This document shows, one piece after another, positions 52,215 to 62,954 of a DNA stretch of 64,000 nt. Origin of the DNA: Solibacillus silvestris (GTDB lineage: Bacteria; Bacillota; Bacilli; Bacillales_A; Planococcaceae); NCBI GenBank assembly GCA_001586195.1, contig CP014609.1, forward strand, positions 3,318,501 to 3,382,500. Direction: 5' to 3'. Each line of letters opens with the position of its first letter. The first letter of the stretch is position 1. Position numbers and translations under genes: made by a program. Below the pieces are notes generated by a model that ran no database searches, was not told the DNA's origin, and worked only from the letters and a program-made list of their open reading frames with translations.

Positions 52215-53102
52215 TCACTCTTCTCTTTGCTGAAAATACTGCAGTAAATATTGTTTAAACTCAGATGCTGCTGGAGGCAAATAACGATTTTTTGCCCATG
52301 AAACACAAACGGAGCGGTAGCAAGGCGGATCTAACTTCAAACGTTTTACTTTATAGTGATCTAGCCCTTTAATATTCGGAATTACGGATATGCCCATTCC
52401 GGCACCAACAAATCCTGCTACTGTATGCATTTCTTCAGCAGCAAATGTTGTATTTAACACGATGCCCTGCTCTAAAAACAGCTCATCCACTAATTGACGG
52501 AGCGAATTTCCCTTTTTAATCGCAATAAACGGTTCATTCTTCACTTCATCATATTTAACAGCATCTTGCTGTGCTAACGGATGTGTTGTCGGGACAATGA
52601 CAAAAAGCTCTTCCACAAATAATTCTTCCGTCTCTATTTCAATTACCCTTGATTCTATTTTTTGTGAAAGACATAAATCGATGGCCCCCTCTTCAAGCCG
52701 CTTTAATAAGCTTAACGAAGTCGCCTGCGTTAAAGAAAACTGCATGTTCGGAAACGCCTCGCTCGTTGAAGCAATCAGTTCTGGCACTATTTCCATACCT
52801 AGTGTATGAATAAAGCCAAATGACACTTCTCCAGAACCCGGTTTGATAATATCTTCAAATTCTTCTTTAATCCGATCGTATTCATCCAAAATGACATTGA
52901 CACTTTGCAGAAAAAGCTCGCCAAAACGGTTGAGATAAATCGATCTTCCTTCACGGTTAAAAAGCGGTACACCTAAATGTTGTTCGATGTTCGCAATCGA
53001 TTTACTTAACGCCGGTTGGGAAATGGCTAAAACCTCTGCCGCACGTGTCATATGTTGCATTGTAGCAACGGTTTTGAAATATTGAAGCTGTTCAATCTCC
53101 AT
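52215..53102 (-). CDS. LysR-family transcriptional regulator
   Basis: A 295-residue LysR regulator. The helix-turn-helix is at 1-60 (MEIEQLQYFKTVATMQHMTR, then ISQPALSKSIANIEQHLG). The effector-binding domain (about 90-290) has the two-lobed periplasmic-binding fold, with LLKRLEEGAIDLCLSQKI and FVGAGMGISVIPN near the hinge. The effector and targets are unknown. It is transcribed with the Sel1-repeat gene and is divergent from the esterase gene 180 bases away, the usual layout when a LysR protein controls its neighbour. That link is an inference. Confidence 0.9.
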   Translation of the reverse strand: MEIEQLQYFKTVATMQHMTRAAEVLAISQPALSKSIANIEQHLGVPLFNREGRSIYLNRFGELFLQSVNVILDEYDRIKEEFEDIIKPGSGEVSFGFIHTLGMEIVPELIASTSEAFPNMQFSLTQATSLSLLKRLEEGAIDLCLSQKIESRVIEIETEELFVEELFVIVPTTHPLAQQDAVKYDEVKNEPFIAIKKGNSLRQLVDELFLEQGIVLNTTFAAEEMHTVAGFVGAGMGISVIPNIKGLDHYKVKRLKLDPPCYRSVCVSWAKNRYLPPAASEFKQYLLQYFQQREE

Positions 53103-53283
53103 TTTACATACCTCACATCATTCATAACTTTTTTGCATCAATATAATAAAAATAATAAATTGTACTTATATGTTTATACTCTTTATAATAGTCGATAACA
53201 ACAGGTTTTCATATCAAAATTATTTTTAAATTTCAAGTGTTTTTTTAAAGTTTTGTAAAATTGACATAAAAAAAGGAGTCTAA

Positions 53284-54036
53284 TTGACAATGAAACTCAT
53301 CGCGCCGAAACCTTTTACAATTGAATCCGGAAAACGTGCCGTATTATTGCTGCATGGCTTTACCGGCAATACAAATGATGTAAAACGTTTAGGAAAATAT
53401 TTAGCGGATCGTAACTATACAGTACATGCACCATTATATAAAGGCCATGGTGGTGGCCCTGACTTATTAATTCAATCTCAACCCGCTGAATGGTGGGACA
53501 GTGTTATAGAAGGCTATGATGAATTGCGTAATCGTGGCTATGAAGAAATTGCAGTAGCAGGTGTTTCTCTAGGCGGCATCTTCTCTTTAAAGCTTGGCGA
53601 AGAACGTCCGACTAAAGCGATTGTTACAATGTCTGCTCCAGCAACAGCCAAATCAACAGATAGTTTACAAAATCGGATTATTGACTATGCTATTAACTAT
53701 AAAAAGTTATCGGGCACTTATGATGAATCAGTTGATAGCCGTAATAAAATTGCGGAACTTGTGAAAATGCCTTCATTAAACTATTTACAAAATATGATTA
53801 ATGAAACAAGTGAAAAACTAAATGTTATCAACACTCCGGTCCACATTTTACGTGGCTTGGAAGATGATGAATATTATTGTGAAAGTGCAGATCTAATTTA
53901 TAGTTCAGTAAATTCACGAATTAAATCAGTTAAAACTTTCATTAATTCCGGACATATATTAACATTAGGTAAAGAACGTGAATTAGTGTTTGAAGAAATT
54001 TACCGTTTCTTTGAAGGGTTAAAGTGGAAAGAATAA
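53284..54036 (+). CDS. Carboxylesterase (Est30-like alpha/beta hydrolase)
   Basis: A cytoplasmic esterase of about 250 residues closely resembling Geobacillus Est30. The oxyanion loop LLLHGFTGNT is at 21-30, the nucleophile Ser95 lies in GVSLGG, the acid is Asp194 or Asp195 in GLEDDEYY, and His224 in NSGHILTLG. The segment APLYKGHGGGPDLLIQ and the Trp pair in PAEWWDSVIEGYDEL are typical of the family. It cleaves short-chain esters; the natural substrate is unknown. The start may be TTG (53284, AAGGAG 5 bases upstream) or the ATG two codons on. It is followed by a terminator. Confidence 0.92.
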   Translation: MTMKLIAPKPFTIESGKRAVLLLHGFTGNTNDVKRLGKYLADRNYTVHAPLYKGHGGGPDLLIQSQPAEWWDSVIEGYDELRNRGYEEIAVAGVSLGGIFSLKLGEERPTKAIVTMSAPATAKSTDSLQNRIIDYAINYKKLSGTYDESVDSRNKIAELVKMPSLNYLQNMINETSEKLNVINTPVHILRGLEDDEYYCESADLIYSSVNSRIKSVKTFINSGHILTLGKERELVFEEIYRFFEGLKWKE

Positions 54037-54139
54037 TTATCACCACTTTAGCTGATAATTGACATTGTGTCCCCTTGCAAAAATCCCCGTTTTTGCAATG
54101 ATATAGACGAGTTTGCTTTTGTTTACTCGTCAGCAAAAA

Positions 54140-54183
54140 ACGAGCGTTAAATGGATCCCCGTCCATTTAACGCTTGTTTTTTA
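54140..54183 (+). terminator. Terminator of the esterase gene
   Basis: GCGTTAAATGGA and TCCATTTAACGC form a 12-bp stem with a 6-base loop, followed by TTGTTTTTT. It overlaps the stop codon of the convergent SLH gene. Confidence 0.85.
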
Positions 54184-55554
54184 TTGTTTATTTATTGCCA
54201 GCACTAAAATTTTCGCTATTTGAGCACGTGTGACATTGCCTTTAGGTGAAAATGTTGTAGCACTTGTTCCCTGCACTACGCCCGTATCATATAAAAAAGT
54301 AATCGCTAACTGTGCTTCACGATCATAGTTCGCTATATCTTGGAAAGGCGCCAGTTTTGCCGGTTCGTATTGCTGCCCAGCTTGAACAGTTGAAAAACGC
54401 ATTAAAATTAATGCTAACTGTGAACGTGTAATTTTGCCCTGCGGATTAAAATTTCCGTTGTTTTCTTTAATTAGCCCCGCTTCATATGCAGCGGCAATCC
54501 CATTTTGAGTTTGCTGTGCATAATGACTAATATCATTAAAAGGTGCTTTATTTTTTGCAGTTAATCCAAAGGCCTGTGAAATGACAGATATTACTTGAGC
54601 ACGCGTCATATTGGCATTCGGCTTAAATGTACCATCCTCATACCCATTCATAATACCCTTTGCATAGACAACATCAATATAATCTTTGCCCCAATGGTTT
54701 TGAATATCAGTAAATGGCGCTTTTACAATCTCGCTATCTGTTGTATCTTCTTCTGTTTCTTTAAACAAGGCATTCAAATAATCCTTCATCATCGCTTCCG
54801 CAACGACTTGATAACCTGCTTCACTTAAATGAATATTTTTAGGGTTCGGTAAATACGTTTTTGCGTCCGTTGCAATCTGTGCTGCCACTTCAGTAAATAT
54901 ACCACCATTATCTTCTACAATACGCTTCATTGAATTATTCAAATTCGTTACTAGCATGTTTAGCTGTTTCTGAATTGCCGGATCTTCAATATAAGGAAAC
55001 GGATTGTAAAGTCCCATGACGATCATATCAACTTCAGGATTAATTTTATAAATGTTGTCGAAAATCTTTTTATAGTTTACCGCAACATCCTGAATGCTCT
55101 TAATAACACCTGCTGTATCAAAACTAAACTCACCCGTTTCAGAGCGATTTACATTCTTTAAAATATCATTTGCTCCAACACTTAATGTAATCAGGTCTGC
55201 CTGATGAATCGCTTCCTGGATTGCTACTGATTTTTCCGAAACACCATTTAAATCGTAAATAGGTTTAGTGACATTTTCTTCAATACCCTTTAAAACGTCG
55301 ACTGTTGTATAGCCTGGATAAGAAAAACCTTTATTGAATACAATCTGGCTTTTCTGATCTTGGTACTGTTTAGCAAGTAAGTCGGCATAACCAAAACCAA
55401 TTTCACCGTTTTCATTCATTCCCGCTGCCAGTGAGTCACCAAGCGCTACATAATGAAACGACTTACTTTCATCTTCTGCCTCCACTATATTTGTGAATGG
55501 TAAAACGAGTTGTAAAACGAGCACAAGTGCCAGTAAAACCGAAAACTTTTTCAT
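54181..55554 (-). CDS. Secreted GDSL/SGNH hydrolase with three SLH domains
   Basis: A 457-residue exported protein with a signal peptide (1-26). An SGNH hydrolase domain (about 32-265) carries the nucleophile Ser41 in ALGDSLAAG, Asn129 in SVGANDIL and His242 in NIHLSEAGY. Three S-layer homology domains follow (about 280-321, 340-385 and 400-455), including FTDIQNHWGKDYIDVVYAKG, PFNDISHYAQQTQN and PFQDIANYDREAQ. SLH domains bind pyruvylated cell-wall polymer, so the enzyme is displayed on the wall. It probably de-esterifies lipids, wall polymers or peptidoglycan acetyl groups; the substrate is unknown. Confidence 0.93.
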   Translation of the reverse strand: MKKFSVLLALVLVLQLVLPFTNIVEAEDESKSFHYVALGDSLAAGMNENGEIGFGYADLLAKQYQDQKSQIVFNKGFSYPGYTTVDVLKGIEENVTKPIYDLNGVSEKSVAIQEAIHQADLITLSVGANDILKNVNRSETGEFSFDTAGVIKSIQDVAVNYKKIFDNIYKINPEVDMIVMGLYNPFPYIEDPAIQKQLNMLVTNLNNSMKRIVEDNGGIFTEVAAQIATDAKTYLPNPKNIHLSEAGYQVVAEAMMKDYLNALFKETEEDTTDSEIVKAPFTDIQNHWGKDYIDVVYAKGIMNGYEDGTFKPNANMTRAQVISVISQAFGLTAKNKAPFNDISHYAQQTQNGIAAAYEAGLIKENNGNFNPQGKITRSQLALILMRFSTVQAGQQYEPAKLAPFQDIANYDREAQLAITFLYDTGVVQGTSATTFSPKGNVTRAQIAKILVLAINKQ

Positions 55555-55620
55555 CCAATTCCCCCTTATTTTGGAACATTTCTATATTATAATTTATCGA
55601 TTATTAAAATACAAAACAAT

Positions 55621-55663
55621 AAAAAATCGATTGCTTTGCAAAGAACAAAACAATCGATTTTTA
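55621..55663. terminator. Terminator downstream of groEL
   Basis: AAAATCGATTG and CAATCGATTTT pair around a 19-base loop, flanked by A and T runs. It can end the groESL transcript on the minus strand. Confidence 0.8.
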
Positions 55664-55687
55664 TAAATAAGTCGGATACTTATCGGA

Positions 55688-57322
<1,635 letters not shown>

Positions 57323-57377
57323 TCATTTTCCTCCTAAATTTTACGATCTATTTTTTGATTTATTGTTTATGAAGATG

Positions 57378-57414
57378 TGCAGCTAGCAAAGCTTAGTATG
57401 TATAACTAGCTGCA
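57378..57414 (-). other. Inverted repeat between groES and groEL
   Basis: On the minus strand TGCAGCTAG and CTAGCTGCA form a 9-bp perfect stem around a 19-base loop. No T run follows, so it is not a standard terminator. It may be an RNA-processing or stability element separating groES and groEL. Confidence 0.5.
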
Positions 57415-57434
57415 ATTTTCTTTTGATTTTGTAA

Positions 57435-57719
57435 TTATCCGACAATTGCAAGTACATCGCTCTCACGCAGGATTAAATATTCTACGCCGTCGTACTTCAC
57501 TTCCGTACCAGAGAATTTAGAGAAGATAATTTCGTCGCCTTCTTTTACGTCAAGCTCAAGACGAGTGCCGTTGTCAAGAACACGACCTGTACCTACTGCC
57601 ACTACTTTACCAGTTTGTGGTTTTTCTTTTGCTGAGTCGGGTAAAACAATACCAAATGCAGTTTTTTCCTCTACCTCAACAAGTTCGATAATGATGCGAT
57701 CTCCTAATGGTCTTAACAA
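57435..57719 (-). CDS. groES: GroES, 10-kDa co-chaperonin
   Basis: The co-chaperonin, 94 residues from a TTG at 57719. The TTG is preferred because AGGAGG lies 9 bases upstream and the protein then starts [13 protein letters not shown], like other Bacillales GroES. An earlier in-frame TTG at 57728 would leave no spacer. The mobile loop that contacts GroEL is about 17-33, including [17 protein letters not shown]. It starts the groESL operon, directly after the CIRCE operator. Confidence 0.96.
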   Translation of the reverse strand: MLRPLGDRIIIELVEVEEKTAFGIVLPDSAKEKPQTGKVVAVGTGRVLDNGTRLELDVKEGDEIIFSKFSGTEVKYDGVEYLILRESDVLAIVG

Positions 57720-57750
57720 TTGAAACAACCTCCTAAGAAATTTTCTATTT

Positions 57751-57777
57751 TTAGCACTCTCGTTTGTCGAGTGCTAA
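57751..57777. promoter_or_regulatory. CIRCE operator of groESL
   Basis: TTAGCACTC-N9-GAGTGCTAA is an exact CIRCE element, the binding site of the heat-shock repressor HrcA. It lies between the promoter and the groES ribosome site, where it also acts in the 5' untranslated RNA. hrcA is not in this window. Confidence 0.98.
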
Positions 57778-57787
57778 CACATTTATT

Positions 57788-57816
57788 AGTTTAATGAATT
57801 CCATATTTTTTTGCAA
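57788..57816 (-). promoter_or_regulatory. Promoter of groESL
   Basis: TTGCAA (57816-57811) and TAAACT (57793-57788) on the minus strand are 17 bases apart, placing the transcription start just before the CIRCE element. Confidence 0.75.
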
Positions 57817-57835
57817 GTATGTGCACTAAAAAATT

Positions 57836-57863
57836 TTGATTTATTGGCAAATTCCTCTACAAT
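57836..57863 (+). promoter_or_regulatory. Candidate promoter of the CPBP protease gene
   Basis: TTGATT and TACAAT are 16 bases apart on the plus strand, about 130 bases before the start codon. A second TATAAT at 57913 has no clear -35. Confidence 0.5.
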
Positions 57864-57995
57864 AATGTTAAATGTATAACAGTGGGCTATCATAATAGCC
57901 CATATTAAACTCTATAATAGAAGGTACAGCATTCCACATACTTTTTTGGGATGTGTAATTCTACTAGTCAGTAAGAGAAAGAAGGTTTTTCATCA

Positions 57996-58724
57996 GTGAC
58001 TTCCCGTTCATCAGATAAGTTCAAAACGCAGAAGACCGCATTCTATGTGTTAATAACTTATATCATCTGTCAGTTATCAGTCTTATTACTTATATTCATC
58101 CCAGGCTTAAAAGATTCCCTTTTACAACTATTTTCTGGTATGTCTGAGCAGGATCAACTTATAAAATTATCTGCTTGGTGGTCAACTATTTCATTTGCGG
58201 TTGCCTTTATTGTGAGTTTTATATTAATCTCCCGCAATAAGCAATTTTGGGATGTATTTAAAGGGGAAAAGGCATCAATTGGTGCTTCTATTGGTTGGGG
58301 TATCATCGGTTTCTTCCTTGTCTTTTTAGGGCAGACAATCGGCGCATACATTGAGCTTGCTTTAGGAATTGATATGGGCTCGGAAAATACCGAAGCCATT
58401 ATGAGTGTCACAAAGGTAGCGCCGATTATGATTATTGCGACTGTCTTATTAGGACCAATCTTGGAAGAGCTTGTATTCCGTCGTGTAATTTTCGGTTCAA
58501 TTATACAAAACTATAATTTCTGGATTGCGAGCATTATTAGTGCAATTGTATTTGCTGCGATTCATATGGATTTTACACATATTTTACTGTATACAATTTG
58601 CGGTATGATCTTCGCATTTTTATATCATAAAACAAAGCGCCTTCTCACACCGATTATCGCGCATATTCTATTAAATGGTTTCGTCACATTTATCCAAATG
58701 AATGCCGATAAGTTTCAAATATAA
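57996..58724 (+). CDS. ydiL: CPBP-family intramembrane metalloprotease (YdiL-like)
   Basis: A 242-residue membrane protein with about six or seven helices (abortive-infection/CAAX-protease family). The motifs PILEELVFRRVIFG with the EExxxR pair at about residues 155-159, FAAIHMDFTH with the active His near 190, and a last helix with HILLN are characteristic. Such proteins cleave or process membrane proteins; the target is unknown. The GTG start has AAGAAGG about 10 bases upstream. The position next to groESL, tatAC and rex is the same as ydiL in B. subtilis. Confidence 0.87.
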   Translation: MTSRSSDKFKTQKTAFYVLITYIICQLSVLLLIFIPGLKDSLLQLFSGMSEQDQLIKLSAWWSTISFAVAFIVSFILISRNKQFWDVFKGEKASIGASIGWGIIGFFLVFLGQTIGAYIELALGIDMGSENTEAIMSVTKVAPIMIIATVLLGPILEELVFRRVIFGSIIQNYNFWIASIISAIVFAAIHMDFTHILLYTICGMIFAFLYHKTKRLLTPIIAHILLNGFVTFIQMNADKFQI

Positions 58725-58727
58725 CTT

Positions 58728-58757
58728 TTACCCGCTATTTTACATAGCGGGTTTTTT
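58728..58757 (+). terminator. Terminator of the CPBP protease gene
   Basis: ACCCGCTAT and ATAGCGGGT pair around a short loop, with TTTTTT after, on the plus strand. Confidence 0.9.
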
Positions 58758-58783
58758 AGATAACCTTCTTTAAAAGGAAACTA

Positions 58784-58813
58784 AAAAAACGCTACCAAAT
58801 TCGATAGCGTTAC
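58784..58813 (-). terminator. Terminator of tatAC
   Basis: AACGCTATCGAATTTGGTAGCGTT forms a stem on the minus strand followed by seven T residues, just after the tatC stop. Confidence 0.9.
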
Positions 58814-58815
58814 CA

Positions 58816-59640
58816 TTAACTGTTATTCATCTGCTCCATTTGCCGACGCTGCATTTCGAGTAGCTCTTCTACCTGCAGCTCACGCTCTCGTTCCTCTTCT
58901 GCTAAAATTCGCTCTTTTTCTGCCACTTCATATTTTCGATAACCAAGATGTGCAATGACAATACTTACTTCATATAAAATAAATAGTGGTATTGCAATAA
59001 TGATATTCGATACTAAATCAGGCGGCGCGAGCAATACCGAAATCACGATTAATACAAAATACGCATATTTTCGGAATTTCACCATGAGTTTCGGATTAAT
59101 AATTCCGAGACGTGAAAGAAACAGCGTTACAACAGGCAATTGAAACAGCACCGCAAAAGGCACTATTAACTTAATTAAAAATGAGAAGAATTCATTAATA
59201 CCGATTGTTTGCGTAATATTCAAATCATTGGATAAATCCGTCATAAAGCGCATAATAAATGGAAATAACACAAAATAAGCAAAGGCTATTCCCCCTATAC
59301 ACAGTGCAAAAGCATACGGAATATATTTCAATGTTGCCTTACGTTCAGCCTCATGCAAACCAGGTGTTATAAAAGCCCATAGCTGGTATAGCAGTATTGG
59401 CGATACAATAACGGCAGCTACAATAAATGTAACTTGTAAATACACGGTTAAAGGATCTGCCGGACTAAATGCATTCATCGAAAAACTGGCAGCTAAATCG
59501 CTGCGTTGAATGTATCGAATAAGTGGTTTCGCCGTATAGAATCCGACGAAAAGAGCCATCACGAAGAAAATCGCCACGAAAAATAAGCGCTTTCTAAGCT
59601 CTTCCATATGTTCAACTACGGTTAATTCTCTTGAATTCAT
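58816..59640 (-). CDS. tatC: TatC, twin-arginine translocase subunit
   Basis: The core receptor of the Tat pathway, which exports folded proteins with twin-arginine signals. The 274 residues hold six predicted membrane helices (first at about 18-38, last at about 210-235). The N-terminus has HMEELRKRLFF, the signal-peptide-recognising motif, and PILLYQLWAFITPGLHEAERK follows helix 2. The C-terminal tail is charged. It follows tatA by 17 bases, giving the minimal TatA-TatC system used in Bacilli; no tatB is present, as expected. Confidence 0.96.
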   Translation of the reverse strand: MNSRELTVVEHMEELRKRLFFVAIFFVMALFVGFYTAKPLIRYIQRSDLAASFSMNAFSPADPLTVYLQVTFIVAAVIVSPILLYQLWAFITPGLHEAERKATLKYIPYAFALCIGGIAFAYFVLFPFIMRFMTDLSNDLNITQTIGINEFFSFLIKLIVPFAVLFQLPVVTLFLSRLGIINPKLMVKFRKYAYFVLIVISVLLAPPDLVSNIIIAIPLFILYEVSIVIAHLGYRKYEVAEKERILAEEERERELQVEELLEMQRRQMEQMNNS

Positions 59641-59657
59641 AGCAATACATCCTTATT

Positions 59658-59885
59658 TTACTTAACTTCGTTTTTTTCGTTCTCTTTATGTTCAATCACT
59701 TTTTTCTTTGTATCAAAATCGTCGTCGTCGTCCGTCAAGCCTTTCGTAGCGCTACGGAATTCACGTAAAGTTGTCCCCATTGCACGACCTAATGATGGCA
59801 ATTTTTTGGGACCGAATATTAGCAAAGCAATCAGTCCAATGATTATTAGGCTCACAGGTGTAATCGCATTTAAATGTACAATCAC
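59658..59885 (-). CDS. tatA: TatA, twin-arginine translocase pore subunit
   Basis: A short protein of about 75 residues with one N-terminal helix ([18 protein letters not shown]), an amphipathic helix after the FGP hinge and a charged tail with an aspartate run. It forms the translocation pore. The start is the GTG at 59885, with AGGAGG 8 bases upstream; an earlier GTG at 59894 abuts the ribosome site. Co-transcribed with tatC. Confidence 0.93.
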   Translation of the reverse strand: MIVHLNAITPVSLIIIGLIALLIFGPKKLPSLGRAMGTTLREFRSATKGLTDDDDDFDTKKKVIEHKENEKNEVK

Positions 59886-59963
59886 TATAGCCACCTCCTC
59901 TATTATTATGTATATTTTACATTAATTAACTAGAATTTGCTATTTATAGTAATGAACATTTTG

Positions 59964-60599
59964 TTACTTACCTGAGTTTCGTACTAAATACGTAAGTGCC
60001 TGTAATTCTACCGATAGATCTATGTTCATCACTTTAATCGTGTCAGGAACAGATAATCGTACTGGTGTGAAATTTAATATACCTTTTGCATTTATTTTAA
60101 CGAGTCGGTCTGTCATCATTTGTGCTGAGCGGGAAGAAACCGTTAATATTGCTAACTCCGCGCCAAATTCCTCATACATTTCCTCCAAACGATCTGGATG
60201 GAATACTGGAATATCACTTATCGTCGTTCCTTCCATCGGTGCTTTCGAATCAAATGCAACAACGATACGCGTGTTGTGATTTTTTTGGAAGTTATACTTT
60301 AGTAAGCCATTCCCCAGATTCCCGACTCCTATTAATGCAACATTCATTACCTCGTCCTGGTCTAAAGTTTGTCGGAAAAACTCCAGTAAGTACTGGACAT
60401 CATATCCATACCCCTTTTTACCGAGTGCCCCAAAGTAAGAAAAGTCACGTCGAATCGTAGCAGAATCTATTTTCATCGCATCACTTAATTCCTGTGAAGA
60501 AATACGCTTTTTACCTTCAGTTGCGAAGTTTTTCAAAAATCGATAATAAAGAGGAAGTCTTTTTGTTGTTGCTTGTGGAATTTTTACTTCTTGTTTCAC
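59964..60599 (-). CDS. rex: Rex, redox-sensing transcriptional repressor
   Basis: A 211-residue repressor that senses the NADH/NAD+ ratio and controls respiratory and fermentative genes. The N-terminal winged helix (about 1-80) includes [20 protein letters not shown] and [16 protein letters not shown]. The Rossmann domain starts with [14 protein letters not shown] near 80-95. The C-terminus ends with a domain-swapped helix. The start is the GTG at 60599, 7 bases after AGGAGG. It lies upstream of tatA as in B. subtilis (ydiH). The moaC gene that sits beside it in B. subtilis is missing here. Confidence 0.95.
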   Translation of the reverse strand: MKQEVKIPQATTKRLPLYYRFLKNFATEGKKRISSQELSDAMKIDSATIRRDFSYFGALGKKGYGYDVQYLLEFFRQTLDQDEVMNVALIGVGNLGNGLLKYNFQKNHNTRIVVAFDSKAPMEGTTISDIPVFHPDRLEEMYEEFGAELAILTVSSRSAQMMTDRLVKINAKGILNFTPVRLSVPDTIKVMNIDLSVELQALTYLVRNSGK

Positions 60600-60844
60600 A
60601 CATTCTCCTCCTATGTACATTTGGAAATCTTTTTCAAATAATGCCTCTGTATAACGTGTCGAGATGACCTGCTCGATTTGATCAAGTAGTTGTCGCCAAG
60701 CGATATGGCCCGCTTAACATAAACTCCACTCTTTGTGCAGAAGCAAGTTAATCTTACTAAACAAGGAGCGACAAGTAAAGTATCCATCGTTGCGTACAAT
60801 GTTCCCATCCATTAAACTAAATAGGAGAAACTGAGGTGTAAACA

Positions 60845-62785
60845 ATGATTGTCTTACAAGTAAATCAATTATATAAATCCTTTATTACAGATGAAATATT
60901 AAGCGGTGTAAAATTAGAAGTTCAGCACCGTGATCGTGTGGCATTAGTAGGGCGAAACGGTGCCGGCAAGTCCACATTATTAAAAATAATTGCCGGACAA
61001 ATGAGCTACGACTCTGGTGAAATTATTATTCCAAAAGATATTCAAGTCGGCTATTTGGAGCAGCATGCAGGTATCGACTCTGAACTTTCAATTTGGGACG
61101 AAATGATGACAATTTTCGCAAACTTGCAAAACCAGGAACAAACGCTGCGTCAACTTGAACAGCAAATGGCCGATCCTGCCATTTATGAAGATAGCGAACA
61201 ATATGCACGTATCATGGCAGAGTATGACCAGTTGCAGCATGATTTCAAAGATGCAGGCGGTTATCAGTATGAAGCCGATACCCGTTCTGTTTTGCATGGT
61301 ATGCAATTTTTCCCTGAAGATTATCAAAAGCCGATTCGTTCTCTATCCGGGGGACAACGGACACGACTGGCCCTCGCAAAGCTTCTTTTGTCAAAGCCCG
61401 ACCTCCTTATTTTAGATGAGCCGACCAACCATCTTGATATTGAAACACTGTCATGGCTGGAAGGCTATTTAAAAGGTTATGATGGAGCTATTTTAATCGT
61501 CTCACATGACCGTTATTTCCTAGATCAGGTCGTGTCGATCGTTTATGAAGTATCCAGAACAAAAGTGTCGAAATATGCAGGGAACTACAGTGCTTATCTA
61601 GATGAAAAGGCGAAGAACTATGAACGTGATTTAAAAATGTATGAACGTCAAATGGATGAAAAAGCCAAGCTCGAAACTTTTATTCAAAAAAACCTTGCCC
61701 GGGCTTCAACTACAAAGATGGCACAGTCACGTCGCAAAGTGTTGGAAAAGACTAGTTGGATGGAATCTCCTGATGGCGATGAAAAAAGTGCCAACTTCGG
61801 CTTTACAATTGAGCGCCAAAGCGGAAATGATGTACTGTCGGTGGATGATTTAACAATTGGGTTCACGAACAAGGCGATTTCCGAAAATATTGGAATGCGT
61901 GTCTTTAGAGAAGACCGTATTGCACTTGTCGGTCCAAACGGTGTTGGGAAATCTACTTTATTGAAAACAATCGTTCAAGATATCGAGGCACTTGCCGGAG
62001 ATATCCGTTACGGTACGAATGTGCAAATTGGCTACTATGACCAGGAACAGGCGAAACTTCATTCAAATAAACCTGTTCTTAATGAACTTTGGGATGAATG
62101 GCCGTTATTAAATGAAAAGGATATCCGCAACATCTTAGGCCGCTTCCTTTTTAGCGGGGATGATGTGTCAAAAACAGTGAGCTCCCTATCTGGTGGAGAA
62201 AAAGCACGTCTTGCACTTGCAAAATTAATGATGCAAAAATCAAATTTCCTAGTACTTGATGAGCCGACGAACCATTTAGACTTGGATAGTAAAGAAATAT
62301 TGGAAAATGCTTTAATTGATTATCCTGGAACGTTGCTATTCGTTTCACATGACCGTTATTTCATTAATCGTATTGCCACTAAAGTTGTTGAACTATCAAG
62401 CACGGGTTCGTTCGAATATTTAGGTGACTATGATTATTATGTTGAAAAGAAAGAGGAACTTGAAGAATTAGCTGCAATGAAAGCAGCAGCCATTGAAAAA
62501 AATACGACTGAATCGACCGTTCAATCAAAGTCTACATCGATGATTGATAAGGACGCGAAAAAAAGAGAACGTCAAATTCGTCGTGCTATTGAAGATATTG
62601 AAAAGCAGATGGGGGCTTTAGATGAAAAAATCGCCGTCTTTGAAGAACAACTTTGTGATCCTGCCATTTTTTCAGATCATGAAAAGACATTATCGATTCA
62701 ATCTGAGCTGAATGATTTGAAAGAACAGCATGAAACATTTGAAATGGAATGGCTTGAACTAAACGAAGAGCTCGAACAGCTATAA
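60845..62785 (+). CDS. ydiF: YdiF, ABC-F family ATPase
   Basis: A 646-residue soluble protein with two ABC domains and no membrane part. Walker A1 is GRNGAGKSTLLK and signature 1 is LSGGQRTRLALAKLLL followed by LILDEPTNHLDIE. Walker A2 is GPNGVGKSTLLK and signature 2 is LSGGEKARLALAKLMM followed by LVLDEPTNHLDLD. The linker between them is about residues 240-330. A C-terminal coiled coil (about 570-645) is KRERQIRRAIEDIEK onwards. ABC-F proteins bind the ribosome and help translation or protect it from antibiotics. Position and features match B. subtilis ydiF. Confidence 0.95.
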   Translation: MIVLQVNQLYKSFITDEILSGVKLEVQHRDRVALVGRNGAGKSTLLKIIAGQMSYDSGEIIIPKDIQVGYLEQHAGIDSELSIWDEMMTIFANLQNQEQTLRQLEQQMADPAIYEDSEQYARIMAEYDQLQHDFKDAGGYQYEADTRSVLHGMQFFPEDYQKPIRSLSGGQRTRLALAKLLLSKPDLLILDEPTNHLDIETLSWLEGYLKGYDGAILIVSHDRYFLDQVVSIVYEVSRTKVSKYAGNYSAYLDEKAKNYERDLKMYERQMDEKAKLETFIQKNLARASTTKMAQSRRKVLEKTSWMESPDGDEKSANFGFTIERQSGNDVLSVDDLTIGFTNKAISENIGMRVFREDRIALVGPNGVGKSTLLKTIVQDIEALAGDIRYGTNVQIGYYDQEQAKLHSNKPVLNELWDEWPLLNEKDIRNILGRFLFSGDDVSKTVSSLSGGEKARLALAKLMMQKSNFLVLDEPTNHLDLDSKEILENALIDYPGTLLFVSHDRYFINRIATKVVELSSTGSFEYLGDYDYYVEKKEELEELAAMKAAAIEKNTTESTVQSKSTSMIDKDAKKRERQIRRAIEDIEKQMGALDEKIAVFEEQLCDPAIFSDHEKTLSIQSELNDLKEQHETFEMEWLELNEELEQL

Positions 62786-62789
62786 TTTT

Positions 62790-62825
62790 GGAGTGTCCAT
62801 CAACATATGGGCACTCTTTTTTTAA
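62790..62825 (+). terminator. Terminator of ydiF
   Basis: GAGTGTCCAT and ATGGGCACTC pair around a short loop, followed by T residues. It lies just after the stop. Confidence 0.88.
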
Positions 62826-62954
62826 AGGCAGACGAAAAGCTTGTTTCTCCAAAAACTTATGTTTTGTATTGCTATTGTATAATATTAACCCTTTCTATCA
62901 TCCAATCTACATAATAATCATATATATAGGTCAATACGCCAAATTTCAACAAAT

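Noticed and set aside
60600-60844. A moaC gene between rex and ydiF as in B. subtilis
   Set aside because: The gap is only about 245 bases and has no MoaC-like frame. The short 65-codon frame there lacks family features.
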